Shown here piece after piece: positions 1 to 8,585 of a stretch of 64,000 nt of DNA. The stretch lies in contig JAEDKA010000005.1 in the NCBI GenBank assembly GCA_016296065.1, forward strand, positions 1-64,000, in the 5' to 3' direction. The translations under genes were made by a program, and so were the position numbers. This stretch comes from Kiritimatiellia bacterium. Its GTDB lineage: Bacteria > Verrucomicrobiota > Kiritimatiellia > RFP12 > UBA1067. Position 1 is the stretch's first letter; every line of letters starts with the position of its first letter. The notes below the pieces were generated by a model. The model was not told the DNA's origin. It did not search any database and was given only the letters and a program-made list of their open reading frames with translations.

Positions 1-119
1 GGAGTTCAATTACAAACCGGAAGTGGATTTTCACTTAACGCAAAATGAAAATTGCTACTTCACCCTTTGTTTACTGGGGTGTGGCCGTTTTCATGCCCGA
101 AAAATTGGGGAACCTCCAA
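1..119 (-). repeat. End of a MITE-like dispersed element (partial copy)
   Basis: The stretch up to base 119 matches the reverse complement of about 53807-53904 with only a few mismatches. It ends in the same 19-bp terminus (AAAATTGGGGAACCTCCAA) that bounds the complete element at 53807-54191. The other end lies left of the window. No coding sequence is visible in it. Confidence 0.75.
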
Positions 120-267
120 CGGGATCGGCGGTAAAACTGTAATGATGTAGTGTGTGCGTTACATGAATTGTAACGGATTGGCTGCTGATATTGCGCGGAA
201 TGTGTGTCTTTGCGCCTGTGCGCTGGAAACATGTGCTTGGCACAGAGTGTGCTATCGTATTTTCGAT

Positions 268-3200
268 ATGCAACAGACTAAAGATGTGAACGAAGGGCCG
301 CAGCGCGGCGGCGGACTCTACAGGCGCGAATACGAACACGACGCGTGCGGCGTTGGAATGGTGGCGAACCTCTCCGGAGAGGCGAGCCATGAAATCGTCG
401 AGAAGGGCATGACGATTCTGAAGCGACTCATGCACCGCGGTGCGACGGGGAATGATCCAGAGACAGGCGACGGCGCGGGTCTCCTCATGAAGATTCCGCA
501 CGCGTTCTTCAGAAAGGTGATCGGGACGCTCTCTCACGCAGAGGCGCAGAGAGACGGAGATCGCGGAGAGAATTTCCTTTTTGGCGTGGCGATGATCTTC
601 GGCGGAGAAGGCGAAGAGGAGAAGATCGAGGCGGCGGTGAAGGGCGAGGGGTGCGAGGTTCTCGCCTGGCGCGACGTGCCGGTAAACCCCGACGCCATCG
701 GACACGACGCGCGCGCCGCGATGCCGAGGATAAGGCAGGTGTTTATATCTGAGCCTTTGACAGGATTTACAAGATTAACAGGATTATCCGAATCGTCTAA
801 TACTGTAAATCCTGTTAATCCTGTCGAAAAAGACTTTGAGCGCCGCCTTTACGTCATCCGCCGGCAGATCGAGAAGGCGACGAAGAATACATACGTCTGC
901 TCCTGTTCGTCGCGGACGATCGTCTACAAAGGGCTGCTTCTCGCGACGCAGATCGAGAAGTTCTATCCCGACCTCTCCGACCCGGATTTCGTCTCGCCGT
1001 TCGCGATCGTGCATCAGCGCTACTCGACGAACACCTTCCCGTCGTGGGAGCTGGCGCATCCGTTTCGCGCCATCGCGCACAACGGCGAGATAAACGCGAT
1101 CAAGGGCAACCTAAACGCCCTCGCCGCGCGCGAGGCCTCGCTTGCGTCGCATGTTTTCGGAGGCGAGCTGAAGAAGGTTCTGCCGATCGTCCACGGAGGG
1201 CAGTCAGACTCGGCGTCGCTGGACAACATCTTCGAGCTGCTTGTCGCCGCAGGACGCGATGCGCCTCATGCGATGATGATGCTCGTTCCGCAGGCGTGGG
1301 GCAGGAAGTATCACATGGGACACGACGTGCGCGCGTTCTACGAGTACCACTCCGCGCTGATGGAGCCGTGGGACGGACCTGCCGCCGTTGCTTTCACGGA
1401 CGGCATTGGACTCGGCGCGGCGCTCGACCGAAATGGCCTCAGACCCGCGCGCTGGACGCTCACGAAGGACGGACTCTTCGTCCTTGCTTCGGAGACGGGC
1501 GTTCTCGACATCCCGGCGGAATCCGTCGTGCGCCGCGGACGGCTCCGTCCGGGCTCGCTTCTCTGGCTCGATCTTGAAAAGCACCGCCTCATGGAGGACA
1601 CGGAGCTCAAGACATACTACGCGCGGCGGCGTCCGTATCGCCGCTGGGTGAAGGAGAACCATATTCCCGTCACGGGGCTTTTCACGGAAATCGTGCCGTC
1701 CAGTCCCGATGGCCGCACCGCGTCCGAACAACGCCGCTTTGGATGGACGCTCGAGGACATCGAGATGATAATCCGTCCGATGGCGGAGACGGGGCACGAG
1801 CCTGTCGGGGCGATGGGCAACGACGCGGCGCTTGCGGCGCTCTCGCGCAGACCGCGCGTTCTCTTCGACTACTTCCACCAGCTCTTCGCGCAGGTGACGA
1901 ATCCGCCGATAGATCCGATCCGCGAGGAACTCGTGATGTCGATCATGACCTACATCGGCAACGAGGGGAACATCCTCGCAGAGACGCCGGAGCACGCGCG
2001 GCTCGTGAAGATGACGCGTCCGGTGCTGACCGACGACGAGCTCGCGCGTCTAAGGAACATTCCCGATTTCCCCGCTAAGACGCTTTCAATGTACTTCGAC
2101 TGCGGTCTGAAGGCAGCGCTCGACAAACTTTCCGCCGACGCGCTCGCCGCGGTGAAGGACGGAGCGAAAATCATAATCCTTTCGGACAAGAGAAATGTTT
2201 CTTTGACAGGATTAACAGGATTGACAAGATTAGAAAATGAAGATAATCCTGTTAATCTTGTAAATCCTGTCAAAACGATTCCTTCGCTCTTGGCTGTCGC
2301 GGCGGTGAACAAGGTGCTTGTCGCGGCGGGGGCGCGTCCGTCTGTCGGCATCGTCGTGGAATCTGGCGAGGTGCGCGAAGTGCACCACTTCGCCGTGCTG
2401 CTCGGCTTCGGCGCGACGGCGATTAATCCGTATCTCGCGCTTGCGACGGTGGCGGATATTGCGGAGCGTGCGACGATAGCGCCACATCAGGCGACGGCGA
2501 ACTACGTGTCGGCGGTATGCAAGGGGCTGATGAAGATCATGTCGAAGATGGGAATCTCGACACTGCGTTCCTATCGCTCGGCGCGCATCTTCGAGGCCGT
2601 TGGCCTCGGGCCGAAGATCGTCGCCGAGTATTTCGCCGGCGTCACTTCGCCCGTCGGCGGCCTGGAGCTCGAAGACATCGAGAATGTCTTGACAGGATTT
2701 ACAGGATTAACAGGATTTAATGATGCGACCAATCCTGTCAATCCTGTTAATCCTGTCCAAAACAGCCTGCATCCCGGCGGGGAGTATCGACTCCGCAAGG
2801 GCGGCGAGGAGCATCTCTGGACGCCTCAGCGCGTCGTCGATTTCCGAGAGTCGGTGCGGCACGACGACTACGCGCGCTTCCACCGCTATACCGACGACAT
2901 CGACTCCAATAGCTATGTCACATTGAGATCTCAACTGGAATTTAAGAGTTCGACAGGATTTACAGGATTGGAAAGCGTAAACAATCCTGATAATCCTGTC
3001 AAAAACAACATCGAGTCCGTCGACTCCATAGTGAAGCACTTCGTGGGCGGGGCGATGTCGCTCGGCTCGCTCTCGCCCGAGGCGCACGAGACGATTGCGC
3101 TCGCTCTCAACGGACTCGGCACGATGTCCAACTCCGGCGAGGGCGGCGAAAACCCCGAGCGCTTCGGCACCGAGAAGAACAGCGCGATCAAGCAGGTCGC

Positions 3201-4899
3201 CTCCGGGCGCTTCGGCGTGACGATAGAGTACCTTCGCTCGGCGAAAGATTTGCAAATAAAGCTCGCGCAGGGCGCGAAGCCTGGCGAGGGCGGACAGCTC
3301 CCCGCGCACAAGGTGAACGAGTTCGTCGCTCGTCTCCGCCACGCCAAGCCCGGTACGACGCTCATCTCGCCTCCGCCGCACCACGACATCTACTCAATCG
3401 AGGACCTTGCGCAGCTCATATACGACCTCAAATGCGCGAATCCAGCGGCGCGCGTCTCGGTGAAGCTTGTTTCCGAGGCGGGCGTGGGGACGATTGCCGC
3501 TGGCGTCGCGAAGGCGCATGCGGACGTTGTCGTGATCTCCGGCTTCGACGGCGGAACGGGCGCCGCGCCGCTCACCTCGATGAAGCACGCCGGGCTCCCC
3601 TGGGAGGTCGGCCTTGCGGAGGCGCACCAGACGCTCGTCAAGAACAACCTCCGCGATCGCGTGAAGCTCCAGGTCGACGGACAGCTCCGCACCGGGCGCG
3701 ACATCGTGATCGCCGCGATGCTCGGCGCGGACGAGTTCGCGTTCGGCACCTCGATGCTCGTTGCGCTCGGGTGCGTCCAGTGCCGCAACTGCAACCTAAA
3801 CTGCTGCCCTGTCGGAATCGCCACGCAGAAGGAGGAGCTGCGCTGCAAGTTCGCCGGCAGGCCCGAGCATCTTCAGCGCTACTTCCGCTTTCTCGCCGAG
3901 GAGGTGCGCGAGCATCTCGCCGCGCTCGGGCTCAAATCGCTCGCCGAGGCGCGTGGCCGCGCCGATCTCCTGAAGGCGAAGGACGGCTCGAAGCTCGACT
4001 TCGGGGATGTCTTGGCTTGCCGCAAAGAACGCAAAGAACTCAAAGACTTTGCGCTCGGCACTCGCGTTAGCTCGGCTAGGCAAGCCCACCGGGCTTGCCC
4101 CGCTTGCGCGGCGGCTACCTATGCGTTCTCTGCGGCCGAGAACTACGACTTCCGCGAGCTGATACCGGCGGTCAAGAAGGGTGAGTCGCGGCTCGAGCGC
4201 ACGGTATCCAACTGCGACCGCTCGGTCGGCGCGGCGCTCTCTGGCTGGTTGGTCGAGAAGCGGGGGAATTGTCCTGATGGTCAGGCTACGCCTGACCTAG
4301 TCATGGACTTCACCGGCGTCGCGGGCCAGTCTTTCGGCGCGTTTCTCGCGAAGGGCGTCACCTTCAACCTTGCGGGCGAGGCAAACGACTATGTCGGCAA
4401 GTCGCTCTCGGGCGGCGTAATCACCATAAGGCCACCGGAGGGCGCGGAGTTCCCGCCGGAGGGCAACGCCATCGCCGGCAACGTGATCGCCTACGGCGCG
4501 ACGTCGGGCGAGGTCTTCATCAACGGACAGGCCGGCGAGCGCTTCGGCATCAGGAACTCCGGCGCGACGCTCGTCGTTGAGGGGATAGGAGACCACGGAT
4601 GCGAGTATATGACAGGCGGCGTCGCCGTGGTGCTCGGGTCTGTTGGCGTCAACTTCGCGGCGGGCATGACCGGTGGCGTCGCGTATGTCTACGACGAGAG
4701 CGGAGACCTCGACCTCAACTGCAACCTCGATTCCGTCGACCTCTTCCCCGTCGCGGAGGGTTCGGAGGACGAGGCGCGGCTCCTCGCGCTCCTGCGCAGG
4801 CACGTGGAGCTGACCGCCTCGCCCAAGACAACGCGCATGCTCGCGTCGTGGAACCCGGTGCGCGCCAGATTCGCCAAGGTCATGCCGACGAGCCTGTGA
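268..4899 (+). CDS. gltB: Glutamate synthase, large (alpha) subunit
   Basis: Ferredoxin- or NADPH-dependent glutamate synthase makes two glutamates from glutamine and 2-oxoglutarate. The N-terminal class II amidotransferase domain has its nucleophile in EHDACGVGM. The central and FMN-binding TIM-barrel domains follow (GGTGAAPLTSM, ISPPPHHDIYS). The Fe-S cluster cysteines lie in CVQCRNCNLNCC, and a C-terminal glycine-rich beta-helix domain closes the protein. The frame is open from a GTG at 154, but ATG 268 (MQQTKDVNEG) leaves a propeptide of ordinary length before the catalytic cysteine. No gltD small subunit lies nearby. Oddly, the gene carries at least seven in-frame palindromic or repeat insertions, listed separately, which make it somewhat longer than the family norm of about 1500 residues. 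glmS follows after 21 bp, probably as one transcript. Confidence 0.95.
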   Translation: MQQTKDVNEGPQRGGGLYRREYEHDACGVGMVANLSGEASHEIVEKGMTILKRLMHRGATGNDPETGDGAGLLMKIPHAFFRKVIGTLSHAEAQRDGDRGENFLFGVAMIFGGEGEEEKIEAAVKGEGCEVLAWRDVPVNPDAIGHDARAAMPRIRQVFISEPLTGFTRLTGLSESSNTVNPVNPVEKDFERRLYVIRRQIEKATKNTYVCSCSSRTIVYKGLLLATQIEKFYPDLSDPDFVSPFAIVHQRYSTNTFPSWELAHPFRAIAHNGEINAIKGNLNALAAREASLASHVFGGELKKVLPIVHGGQSDSASLDNIFELLVAAGRDAPHAMMMLVPQAWGRKYHMGHDVRAFYEYHSALMEPWDGPAAVAFTDGIGLGAALDRNGLRPARWTLTKDGLFVLASETGVLDIPAESVVRRGRLRPGSLLWLDLEKHRLMEDTELKTYYARRRPYRRWVKENHIPVTGLFTEIVPSSPDGRTASEQRRFGWTLEDIEMIIRPMAETGHEPVGAMGNDAALAALSRRPRVLFDYFHQLFAQVTNPPIDPIREELVMSIMTYIGNEGNILAETPEHARLVKMTRPVLTDDELARLRNIPDFPAKTLSMYFDCGLKAALDKLSADALAAVKDGAKIIILSDKRNVSLTGLTGLTRLENEDNPVNLVNPVKTIPSLLAVAAVNKVLVAAGARPSVGIVVESGEVREVHHFAVLLGFGATAINPYLALATVADIAERATIAPHQATANYVSAVCKGLMKIMSKMGISTLRSYRSARIFEAVGLGPKIVAEYFAGVTSPVGGLELEDIENVLTGFTGLTGFNDATNPVNPVNPVQNSLHPGGEYRLRKGGEEHLWTPQRVVDFRESVRHDDYARFHRYTDDIDSNSYVTLRSQLEFKSSTGFTGLESVNNPDNPVKNNIESVDSIVKHFVGGAMSLGSLSPEAHETIALALNGLGTMSNSGEGGENPERFGTEKNSAIKQVASGRFGVTIEYLRSAKDLQIKLAQGAKPGEGGQLPAHKVNEFVARLRHAKPGTTLISPPPHHDIYSIEDLAQLIYDLKCANPAARVSVKLVSEAGVGTIAAGVAKAHADVVVISGFDGGTGAAPLTSMKHAGLPWEVGLAEAHQTLVKNNLRDRVKLQVDGQLRTGRDIVIAAMLGADEFAFGTSMLVALGCVQCRNCNLNCCPVGIATQKEELRCKFAGRPEHLQRYFRFLAEEVREHLAALGLKSLAEARGRADLLKAKDGSKLDFGDVLACRKERKELKDFALGTRVSSARQAHRACPACAAATYAFSAAENYDFRELIPAVKKGESRLERTVSNCDRSVGAALSGWLVEKRGNCPDGQATPDLVMDFTGVAGQSFGAFLAKGVTFNLAGEANDYVGKSLSGGVITIRPPEGAEFPPEGNAIAGNVIAYGATSGEVFINGQAGERFGIRNSGATLVVEGIGDHGCEYMTGGVAVVLGSVGVNFAAGMTGGVAYVYDESGDLDLNCNLDSVDLFPVAEGSEDEARLLALLRRHVELTASPKTTRMLASWNPVRARFAKVMPTSL
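531..570 (+). repeat. In-frame repeat insertion in gltB (CTCACGCAGAGGCGC type)
   Basis: CTCACGCAGAGGCGCAGAG and the following purine-rich stretch recur, with changes, at 41292-41330 in the gene-free repeat region. Inside gltB it encodes a Ser-His-Ala-Glu-Ala-Gln-Arg segment in the amidotransferase domain, placed where a surface loop is likely. Confidence 0.6.
757..827 (+). repeat. In-frame palindromic repeat in gltB, copy 1 (ACAGGATT family)
   Basis: TTGACAGGATTTACAAGATT and further ACAGGATT units are followed, after a short spacer, by the reverse complement (AATCCTGTTAATCCTGTCGA). The 71-bp foldback is read through as Thr-Gly-Phe/Leu units followed by Asn-Pro-Val units. Confidence 0.85.
2203..2273 (+). 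repeat. In-frame palindromic repeat in gltB, copy 2 (ACAGGATT family)
   Basis: This 71-bp foldback has ACAGGATT units on the left, AATCCTGT units on the right and an A-rich loop. It encodes a TGLTGL...NPVNLVNPV-type peptide between conserved parts of the synthase. Confidence 0.85.
2689..2760 (+). repeat. In-frame palindromic repeat in gltB, copy 3 (ACAGGATT family)
   Basis: The left arm has three ACAGGATT units and the right arm has three AATCCTGT units. The arms are nearly perfectly complementary and encode TGFTGLTGF...NPVNPVNPV. Confidence 0.87.
2950..3003 (+). repeat. In-frame palindromic repeat in gltB, copy 4 (shorter)
   Basis: This shortened foldback has two ACAGGATT units, a loop, and two AATCCTG(A/T) units. 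It sits just before the FMN-binding domain. A half copy with only left-arm units occurs in noncoding DNA at about 41723-41755. Confidence 0.8.
4015..4113 (+). repeat. Composite repeat insertion in gltB (CGCAAAGAA units plus a 9-bp stem)
   Basis: CGCAAAGAACGCAAAGAACT is followed by a low-complexity stretch and then by a perfect stem, GGCAAGCCC-ACC-GGGCTTGCC, at 4079-4099. It encodes a Lys/Arg-rich then Ala/Cys-rich segment that does not look like glutamate synthase, although the normal sequence resumes after it. Confidence 0.6.
4279..4297 (+). repeat. Short palindrome in gltB
   Basis: GGTCAGG-CTACG-CCTGACC is a perfect 7-bp stem within a non-conserved segment ahead of the C-terminal beta-helix domain. 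It looks like a further small in-frame repeat insertion. Confidence 0.5.
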
Positions 4900-4920
4900 A
4901 ATGACGGGAGGAATCTTCAA

Positions 4921-6759
4921 ATGTGCGGAATAGTCGGATTTTCGTCAAGGTCCACTTCGGCCGTGAGGCCGCTCGTGAGCGGCTTGAGCCGCCTCGAATA
5001 TCGCGGATACGACTCGGCCGGCGTCGCGCTTGAGTCGACGGCCGGCGTCCGTGTCTTCAAGCAGACGGGCAAGGTGGCGGAGCTGGACAAGCTTCTGAAG
5101 CGCGAACTGCCCGAGGAGGAGCGCGCGAAGTACACGCTCGGCATCGCGCACACGCGCTGGGCGACGCACGGACTCCCCACCGTCGCCAACGCGCATCCGC
5201 ACCTCGCGGACGGCGGACGCCTCGCGCTCGTCCACAACGGGATAATCGAGAACTACGCGGCGCTCCGCGACGGGCTCGAGCGACGCGGGGTTGAGTTCGT
5301 TTCGCAGACGGACACGGAAGTTCTAGCGCATCTCGTCGCCGCGTTCGACAGGGGAGATTTCCTCGCCGCCGTATGCGAGGCGCTGAAACGCGTCGAGGGC
5401 ACCTACGGAATCGCGGCGATTTCGGCACGGCATCCGGGCGAGATGGTCGTTGCGCGAAAGGGAAGTCCGCTTGTCATCGGCATCGGCGAGAAGGACACGG
5501 TCGTCGCGAGCGACGTGTCGGCGATCGTCGCGTACACGCGGCAGGTGATATACCTGAAGGACGGCGACGTCGCGATGGTGACGCCCGACGGAGTCGACAT
5601 CCATTCTCTCGACAACTCGCCCGTTTCGCGCGAGGTGCAGGAGGTTGACTGGGACATCGGCGCTATCGAGAAGGGCGGATACGACCACTTCATGCTCAAG
5701 GAGATATTCGAGCAGCCCGACGCGCTTGCGAACACGATTCGCGGAAGGCTCGATCCGGGCGGCGGGACGGCGATACTCTCCGGACTCAACCTCTCGCCGC
5801 GCGAGCTCGCGGCGGTGCGGCGGCTCGTAATCGTCGGATGCGGCACGTCGCTCCACGCGGGGATGGTCGGGAAGTGCCTCTTCGAGAGCCTTGCGGACGT
5901 TCCGGCGTCGCCCGAGCAGGCGGCGGAGTTCCGGTATTCGAACCCGATCGTCGGACCGGACGACTGGGTGATCGCGCTGTCGCAGTCCGGAGAGACGGCC
6001 GACACCCTCGCGGCCGTGCGCGAATCGATCCGGAAGGGCGCGCTCGTCTCCGCGCTGTGCAACGTGGTCGGATCGACGATCGCGCGGGAGGCGGGCCGCG
6101 GCGTGTATCTCCACGCCGGGCCGGAGATCTCAGTCGCCTCGACCAAGGCCTTCACGGCGCAGGTGACGGCGCTGCTCATGACTGCGTTAAAGCTGGGCCG
6201 CACGCGCCGTCTTTCGCGCGAGGCCGGAGACAGGCTCGTCCGCGAAATCACGGGACTGCCGGACCTTGTCCGCCGTGTGCTTGCGCAGTCCGAGGCGATC
6301 GCGCGCATCGCGGAGAAATACGCATCGGCGAGCGACATGTTCTTCATCGGACGCGGCATTCTGTATCCGGTCGCGCTTGAGGGCGCGCTCAAGGTCAAGG
6401 AAGTGGCGTATGTCCACGCGGAGGGCTATCAGGCCGCCGAGCTGAAGCACGGTCCGATCGCGCTTCTATCGGAGAAGACGCCGGTCGTCGCGCTTCTCGC
6501 CGACATTCCCGGCAAGGAAAAGACTCTCGGCAACGTGCAGGAATGCCGCGCGCGGAACGCGCCGGTGATCGCCGTCGCGACAGAGGGCGACGAGACGGCG
6601 GCCGCGACGGACGCGATGGTCGTCCCGAAGACATGTCCGGAGCTCGCTCCGATAGTGTCCGCCGTCGCGCTGCAGCTCTTCGCCTACCACGTCGCGCGGC
6701 TTCGCGGATGCGAGATCGACCAGCCGCGAAATCTGGCGAAGTCGGTAACAGTAGAGTAG
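4921..6759 (+). CDS. glmS: Glutamine--fructose-6-phosphate aminotransferase (isomerizing)
   Basis: This cytoplasmic enzyme makes glucosamine-6-phosphate from fructose-6-phosphate and glutamine, the entry step to UDP-GlcNAc for peptidoglycan and lipid A. The start MCGIVGFSS supplies the N-terminal nucleophilic cysteine once Met is removed. LEYRGYDSAG and HTRWATHG belong to the amidotransferase domain. The two SIS sugar-isomerase domains show VGCGTSLHAG and SVASTKAFTAQ, and the C-terminus is close to the family pattern (QPRNLAKSVTVE). The 612-residue length is normal. ATG 4921 has a GGGAGG ribosome-binding site. The 21-nt gap from gltB leaves no room for a glmS ribozyme, so that type of control is absent here. 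Confidence 0.97.
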   Translation: MCGIVGFSSRSTSAVRPLVSGLSRLEYRGYDSAGVALESTAGVRVFKQTGKVAELDKLLKRELPEEERAKYTLGIAHTRWATHGLPTVANAHPHLADGGRLALVHNGIIENYAALRDGLERRGVEFVSQTDTEVLAHLVAAFDRGDFLAAVCEALKRVEGTYGIAAISARHPGEMVVARKGSPLVIGIGEKDTVVASDVSAIVAYTRQVIYLKDGDVAMVTPDGVDIHSLDNSPVSREVQEVDWDIGAIEKGGYDHFMLKEIFEQPDALANTIRGRLDPGGGTAILSGLNLSPRELAAVRRLVIVGCGTSLHAGMVGKCLFESLADVPASPEQAAEFRYSNPIVGPDDWVIALSQSGETADTLAAVRESIRKGALVSALCNVVGSTIAREAGRGVYLHAGPEISVASTKAFTAQVTALLMTALKLGRTRRLSREAGDRLVREITGLPDLVRRVLAQSEAIARIAEKYASASDMFFIGRGILYPVALEGALKVKEVAYVHAEGYQAAELKHGPIALLSEKTPVVALLADIPGKEKTLGNVQECRARNAPVIAVATEGDETAAATDAMVVPKTCPELAPIVSAVALQLFAYHVARLRGCEIDQPRNLAKSVTVE

Positions 6760-6862
6760 CGCTCCGCGCCTCACGCGCTCCGCTTGAATTCATTGCTTTG
6801 CTCGCCCATGAATCATCGACAAACGGATGCTTCGTTCTCTTCATGATTGCCGCACGGGCCCT

Positions 6863-6890
6863 GACTGGGGGAAGCGCCGTCTCGGCGCTT
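6863..6890 (+). repeat. Short palindromic repeat GACTGGGGGAAGCG type, copy 1
   Basis: GACTGGGGG is followed by the stem AAGCGCCG-TCT-CGGCGCTT. The same lead sequence with a differently paired stem occurs at 41256-41284, so the stem bases have changed while pairing is largely kept. Confidence 0.6.
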
Positions 6891-6902
6891 ATCAGCCTAG
6901 TA

Positions 6903-6972
6903 AAACGCGCTTCCAGCGCGTTTCTTACAACACAAGTCCCACGCCATTTTTAAACGCGCAGGATGCGCGTTT
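6903..6972 (+). repeat. Two tandem 21-bp hairpins
   Basis: AAACGCGC...GCGCGTTT occurs at 6903-6923 and again at 6952-6972, each with a 5-nt loop. They lie 140-210 bp after glmS. The second is followed by TTACCATTTT and might terminate transcription, but the arrangement fits a repeat family better. Confidence 0.55.
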
Positions 6973-6987
6973 TACCATTTTGCCGCG

Positions 6988-7132
6988 TTACTCCGCCTTG
7001 ATCGGCGCGTCGTTGACCCAGACCTTGTAGAAGCCCTGCTCGCCCGTCTGCTTCGGCGTGACAACCACATCGCCCGCCTTTGCCGATTGCCTCTTGCTCC
7101 ATAGCAGGAGGAACCTGAATGGTCAAGGACAT
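6988..7132 (-). pseudogene. Small frameshifted ORF remnant
   Basis: On the minus strand a strong AAAGGAGGT site precedes an ATG at 7132 that opens MSLTIQVPPAMEQEA. After a shift of reading frame near 7095-7100 the sequence continues in a well-composed frame (TPKQTGEQGFYKVWVNDAP) to a TAA at 6988-6990. Joined, it would be a protein of about 48 residues. I recognise no family. It may be a decayed small gene or contain a one-base error. The rest of the 6760-7287 gap holds only the short repeats listed and the ispA promoter. Confidence 0.35.
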
Positions 7133-7272
7133 CTCGCACCTCCTTTCGTTTTTCCAGCCAAAGGCCATCAAGACCGATTGCTGACATTGCACCATAATCC
7201 GTCTGGCAATGTGCGCGCCATTTGAAATCATGCATCCGTTAACGCAGCGCTCGGTAAAGCGCGCGCGAAAAA

Positions 7273-7281
7273 TGGTATAAT
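7273..7281 (+). promoter_or_regulatory. Extended -10 promoter of the ispA operon
   Basis: TGG-TATAAT ends only 6 nt before the ATG at 7288, so transcription should begin at or next to the start codon. No ribosome-binding site fits between them, which implies a leaderless mRNA. Confidence 0.7.
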
Positions 7282-7287
7282 ACGCGT

Positions 7288-8115
7288 ATGACGAATCCAG
7301 AGAAGTTGACGACAGATTACCTTGAGATCGTCGAGCGGACGCTTGACGAAGTGCTGCCGAAGCCGGGGGAGCGTCCGGTGGTGCTGAGCGAGGCGATGCG
7401 CTACGCCGTCGGAACGGGCGGCAAGCGCATCCGCCCGCTCGTCTGCATCGCCTCCGCGGCGGCTGTCGGAGGCACGGCCGAGGATGCGCGTTTTCCGGCG
7501 GCGGCGATCGAGCTCCTTCACAACTACACGCTCATCCACGACGATCTCCCGGCGATGGACAACGACGTCGAGCGCCGCGGAAAGCCATCCGTCTGGGCGA
7601 AGTACGGCGAGGCGAACGCGATACTCGCGGGCGACGCGCTGCAGGCGCTCGCGTTCCGCGCCGCGGCGGATGCGCCGCGCAACGCCTCGAAGATCGTCGC
7701 TGCCCTCGGTTCTGCGGGGGTCGGCGTCGTACAGGGGCAGGTGGAGGACCTGGTGCGTGAGTGCGGGAAGGACGGGACCTCTGGTGTTCCCGCGCCCCTG
7801 CCTGCTGAATGCGTCGACTTCGTCTATACCCACAAGACCGCGGACCTTTTCGTTGCGGCCGCTGCGATGGGCGGCTACGCCGGAGGGGGATGCGAAGAGG
7901 ACATCGCCTCGCTGCGGGAGTTCGCGCTCAACCTCGGGCTCGCGTTCCAGTACGAGGACGATCTTCTGGACGGCGACTCGCCGTATCCGAGGGAGAAGAC
8001 GGAGATGCTTGTGCGGCAGACGACCGAAGCGGCCGTCGCCGCGCTAGCGAAGCTGCCTGGCGACACGGCGTTCCTCGGGGCGCTTGCGGAAAAACTCGTG
8101 GGGAGAAAGGCCTGA
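7288..8115 (+). CDS. ispA: Polyprenyl (farnesyl/geranyl) diphosphate synthase
   Basis: This trans-prenyltransferase condenses isopentenyl diphosphate with allylic diphosphates for quinone and undecaprenyl precursors. The first aspartate-rich motif is LIHDDLPAMDND, the second is FQYEDDLLD, and GGKRIRPL is the substrate-binding basic motif. The 275-residue length is slightly short for IspA (about 295). The spacing DDxxxxD in the first motif is the bacterial type II farnesyl synthase pattern. It heads a tight operon with pgpA (2-nt gap) and trmB, transcribed from the extended -10 promoter directly upstream. Confidence 0.92.
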   Translation: MTNPEKLTTDYLEIVERTLDEVLPKPGERPVVLSEAMRYAVGTGGKRIRPLVCIASAAAVGGTAEDARFPAAAIELLHNYTLIHDDLPAMDNDVERRGKPSVWAKYGEANAILAGDALQALAFRAAADAPRNASKIVAALGSAGVGVVQGQVEDLVRECGKDGTSGVPAPLPAECVDFVYTHKTADLFVAAAAMGGYAGGGCEEDIASLREFALNLGLAFQYEDDLLDGDSPYPREKTEMLVRQTTEAAVAALAKLPGDTAFLGALAEKLVGRKA

Positions 8116-8117
8116 CG

Positions 8118-8585
8118 ATGAGGAAGTTCTGCCTTTTCGTGTCTTCCGGCTTCGGACTCGGGCTTGTCGCGCCGTTTGCACCTGGCACTTTCGGGTCGAT
8201 TCCCGGCGTGATCCTCGCGTACGGCGCGGCGGCGCTTGCTGTTCCGCTGCAAATCCTCTCCGCGCTAGGCTTTGCGTTCCTGGCCGTTCCGTTCTGCGAC
8301 ATCGCCGAGCGCGAGCTCGGGATAAAGGACGACGGCAGGATCACCGCGGACGAGTGGATGCTGTATCCGATTTCGTTTATCGGCATTCCGCTTCTGGAGC
8401 TTCCGTGGTGGTCGATGATCGTGTTCTTCTGCGTCGTGCGCGCGGTGGACATAATAAAGCCGTGGCCGTGCAGGGGGCTGCAGTCGATTCCGGGCGGACT
8501 CGGCATCGTGATCGACGACTTCGTCGCAAACATCTACTCGCTCGGAATCAACTGGGCGATCTACTGGTACTTCTTCCATGTCTGA
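8118..8585 (+). CDS. pgpA: Phosphatidylglycerophosphatase A
   Basis: This inner-membrane phosphatase converts phosphatidylglycerophosphate to phosphatidylglycerol. The 155-residue protein shows the family signatures: a glycine-rich N-terminus (APGTFGSIPG) and DDGRITADEWMLYP, which carries the acidic metal-binding residues, plus several hydrophobic segments. The frame is open upstream to 7809 inside ispA, but ATG 8118 follows AGAAAGG and gives the expected N-terminus. The stop overlaps trmB by 8 nt, so translation is probably coupled. Confidence 0.9.
   Translation: MRKFCLFVSSGFGLGLVAPFAPGTFGSIPGVILAYGAAALAVPLQILSALGFAFLAVPFCDIAERELGIKDDGRITADEWMLYPISFIGIPLLELPWWSMIVFFCVVRAVDIIKPWPCRGLQSIPGGLGIVIDDFVANIYSLGINWAIYWYFFHV

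Noticed and set aside
4900..4920. glmS ribozyme or riboswitch upstream of glmS
   Set aside because: Only 21 nt separate it from gltB, too short for any such element.
7809..8117. Upstream extension of pgpA into ispA
   Set aside because: It is a shadow of the ispA frame. ATG 8118 gives the family N-terminus and has a ribosome-binding site.
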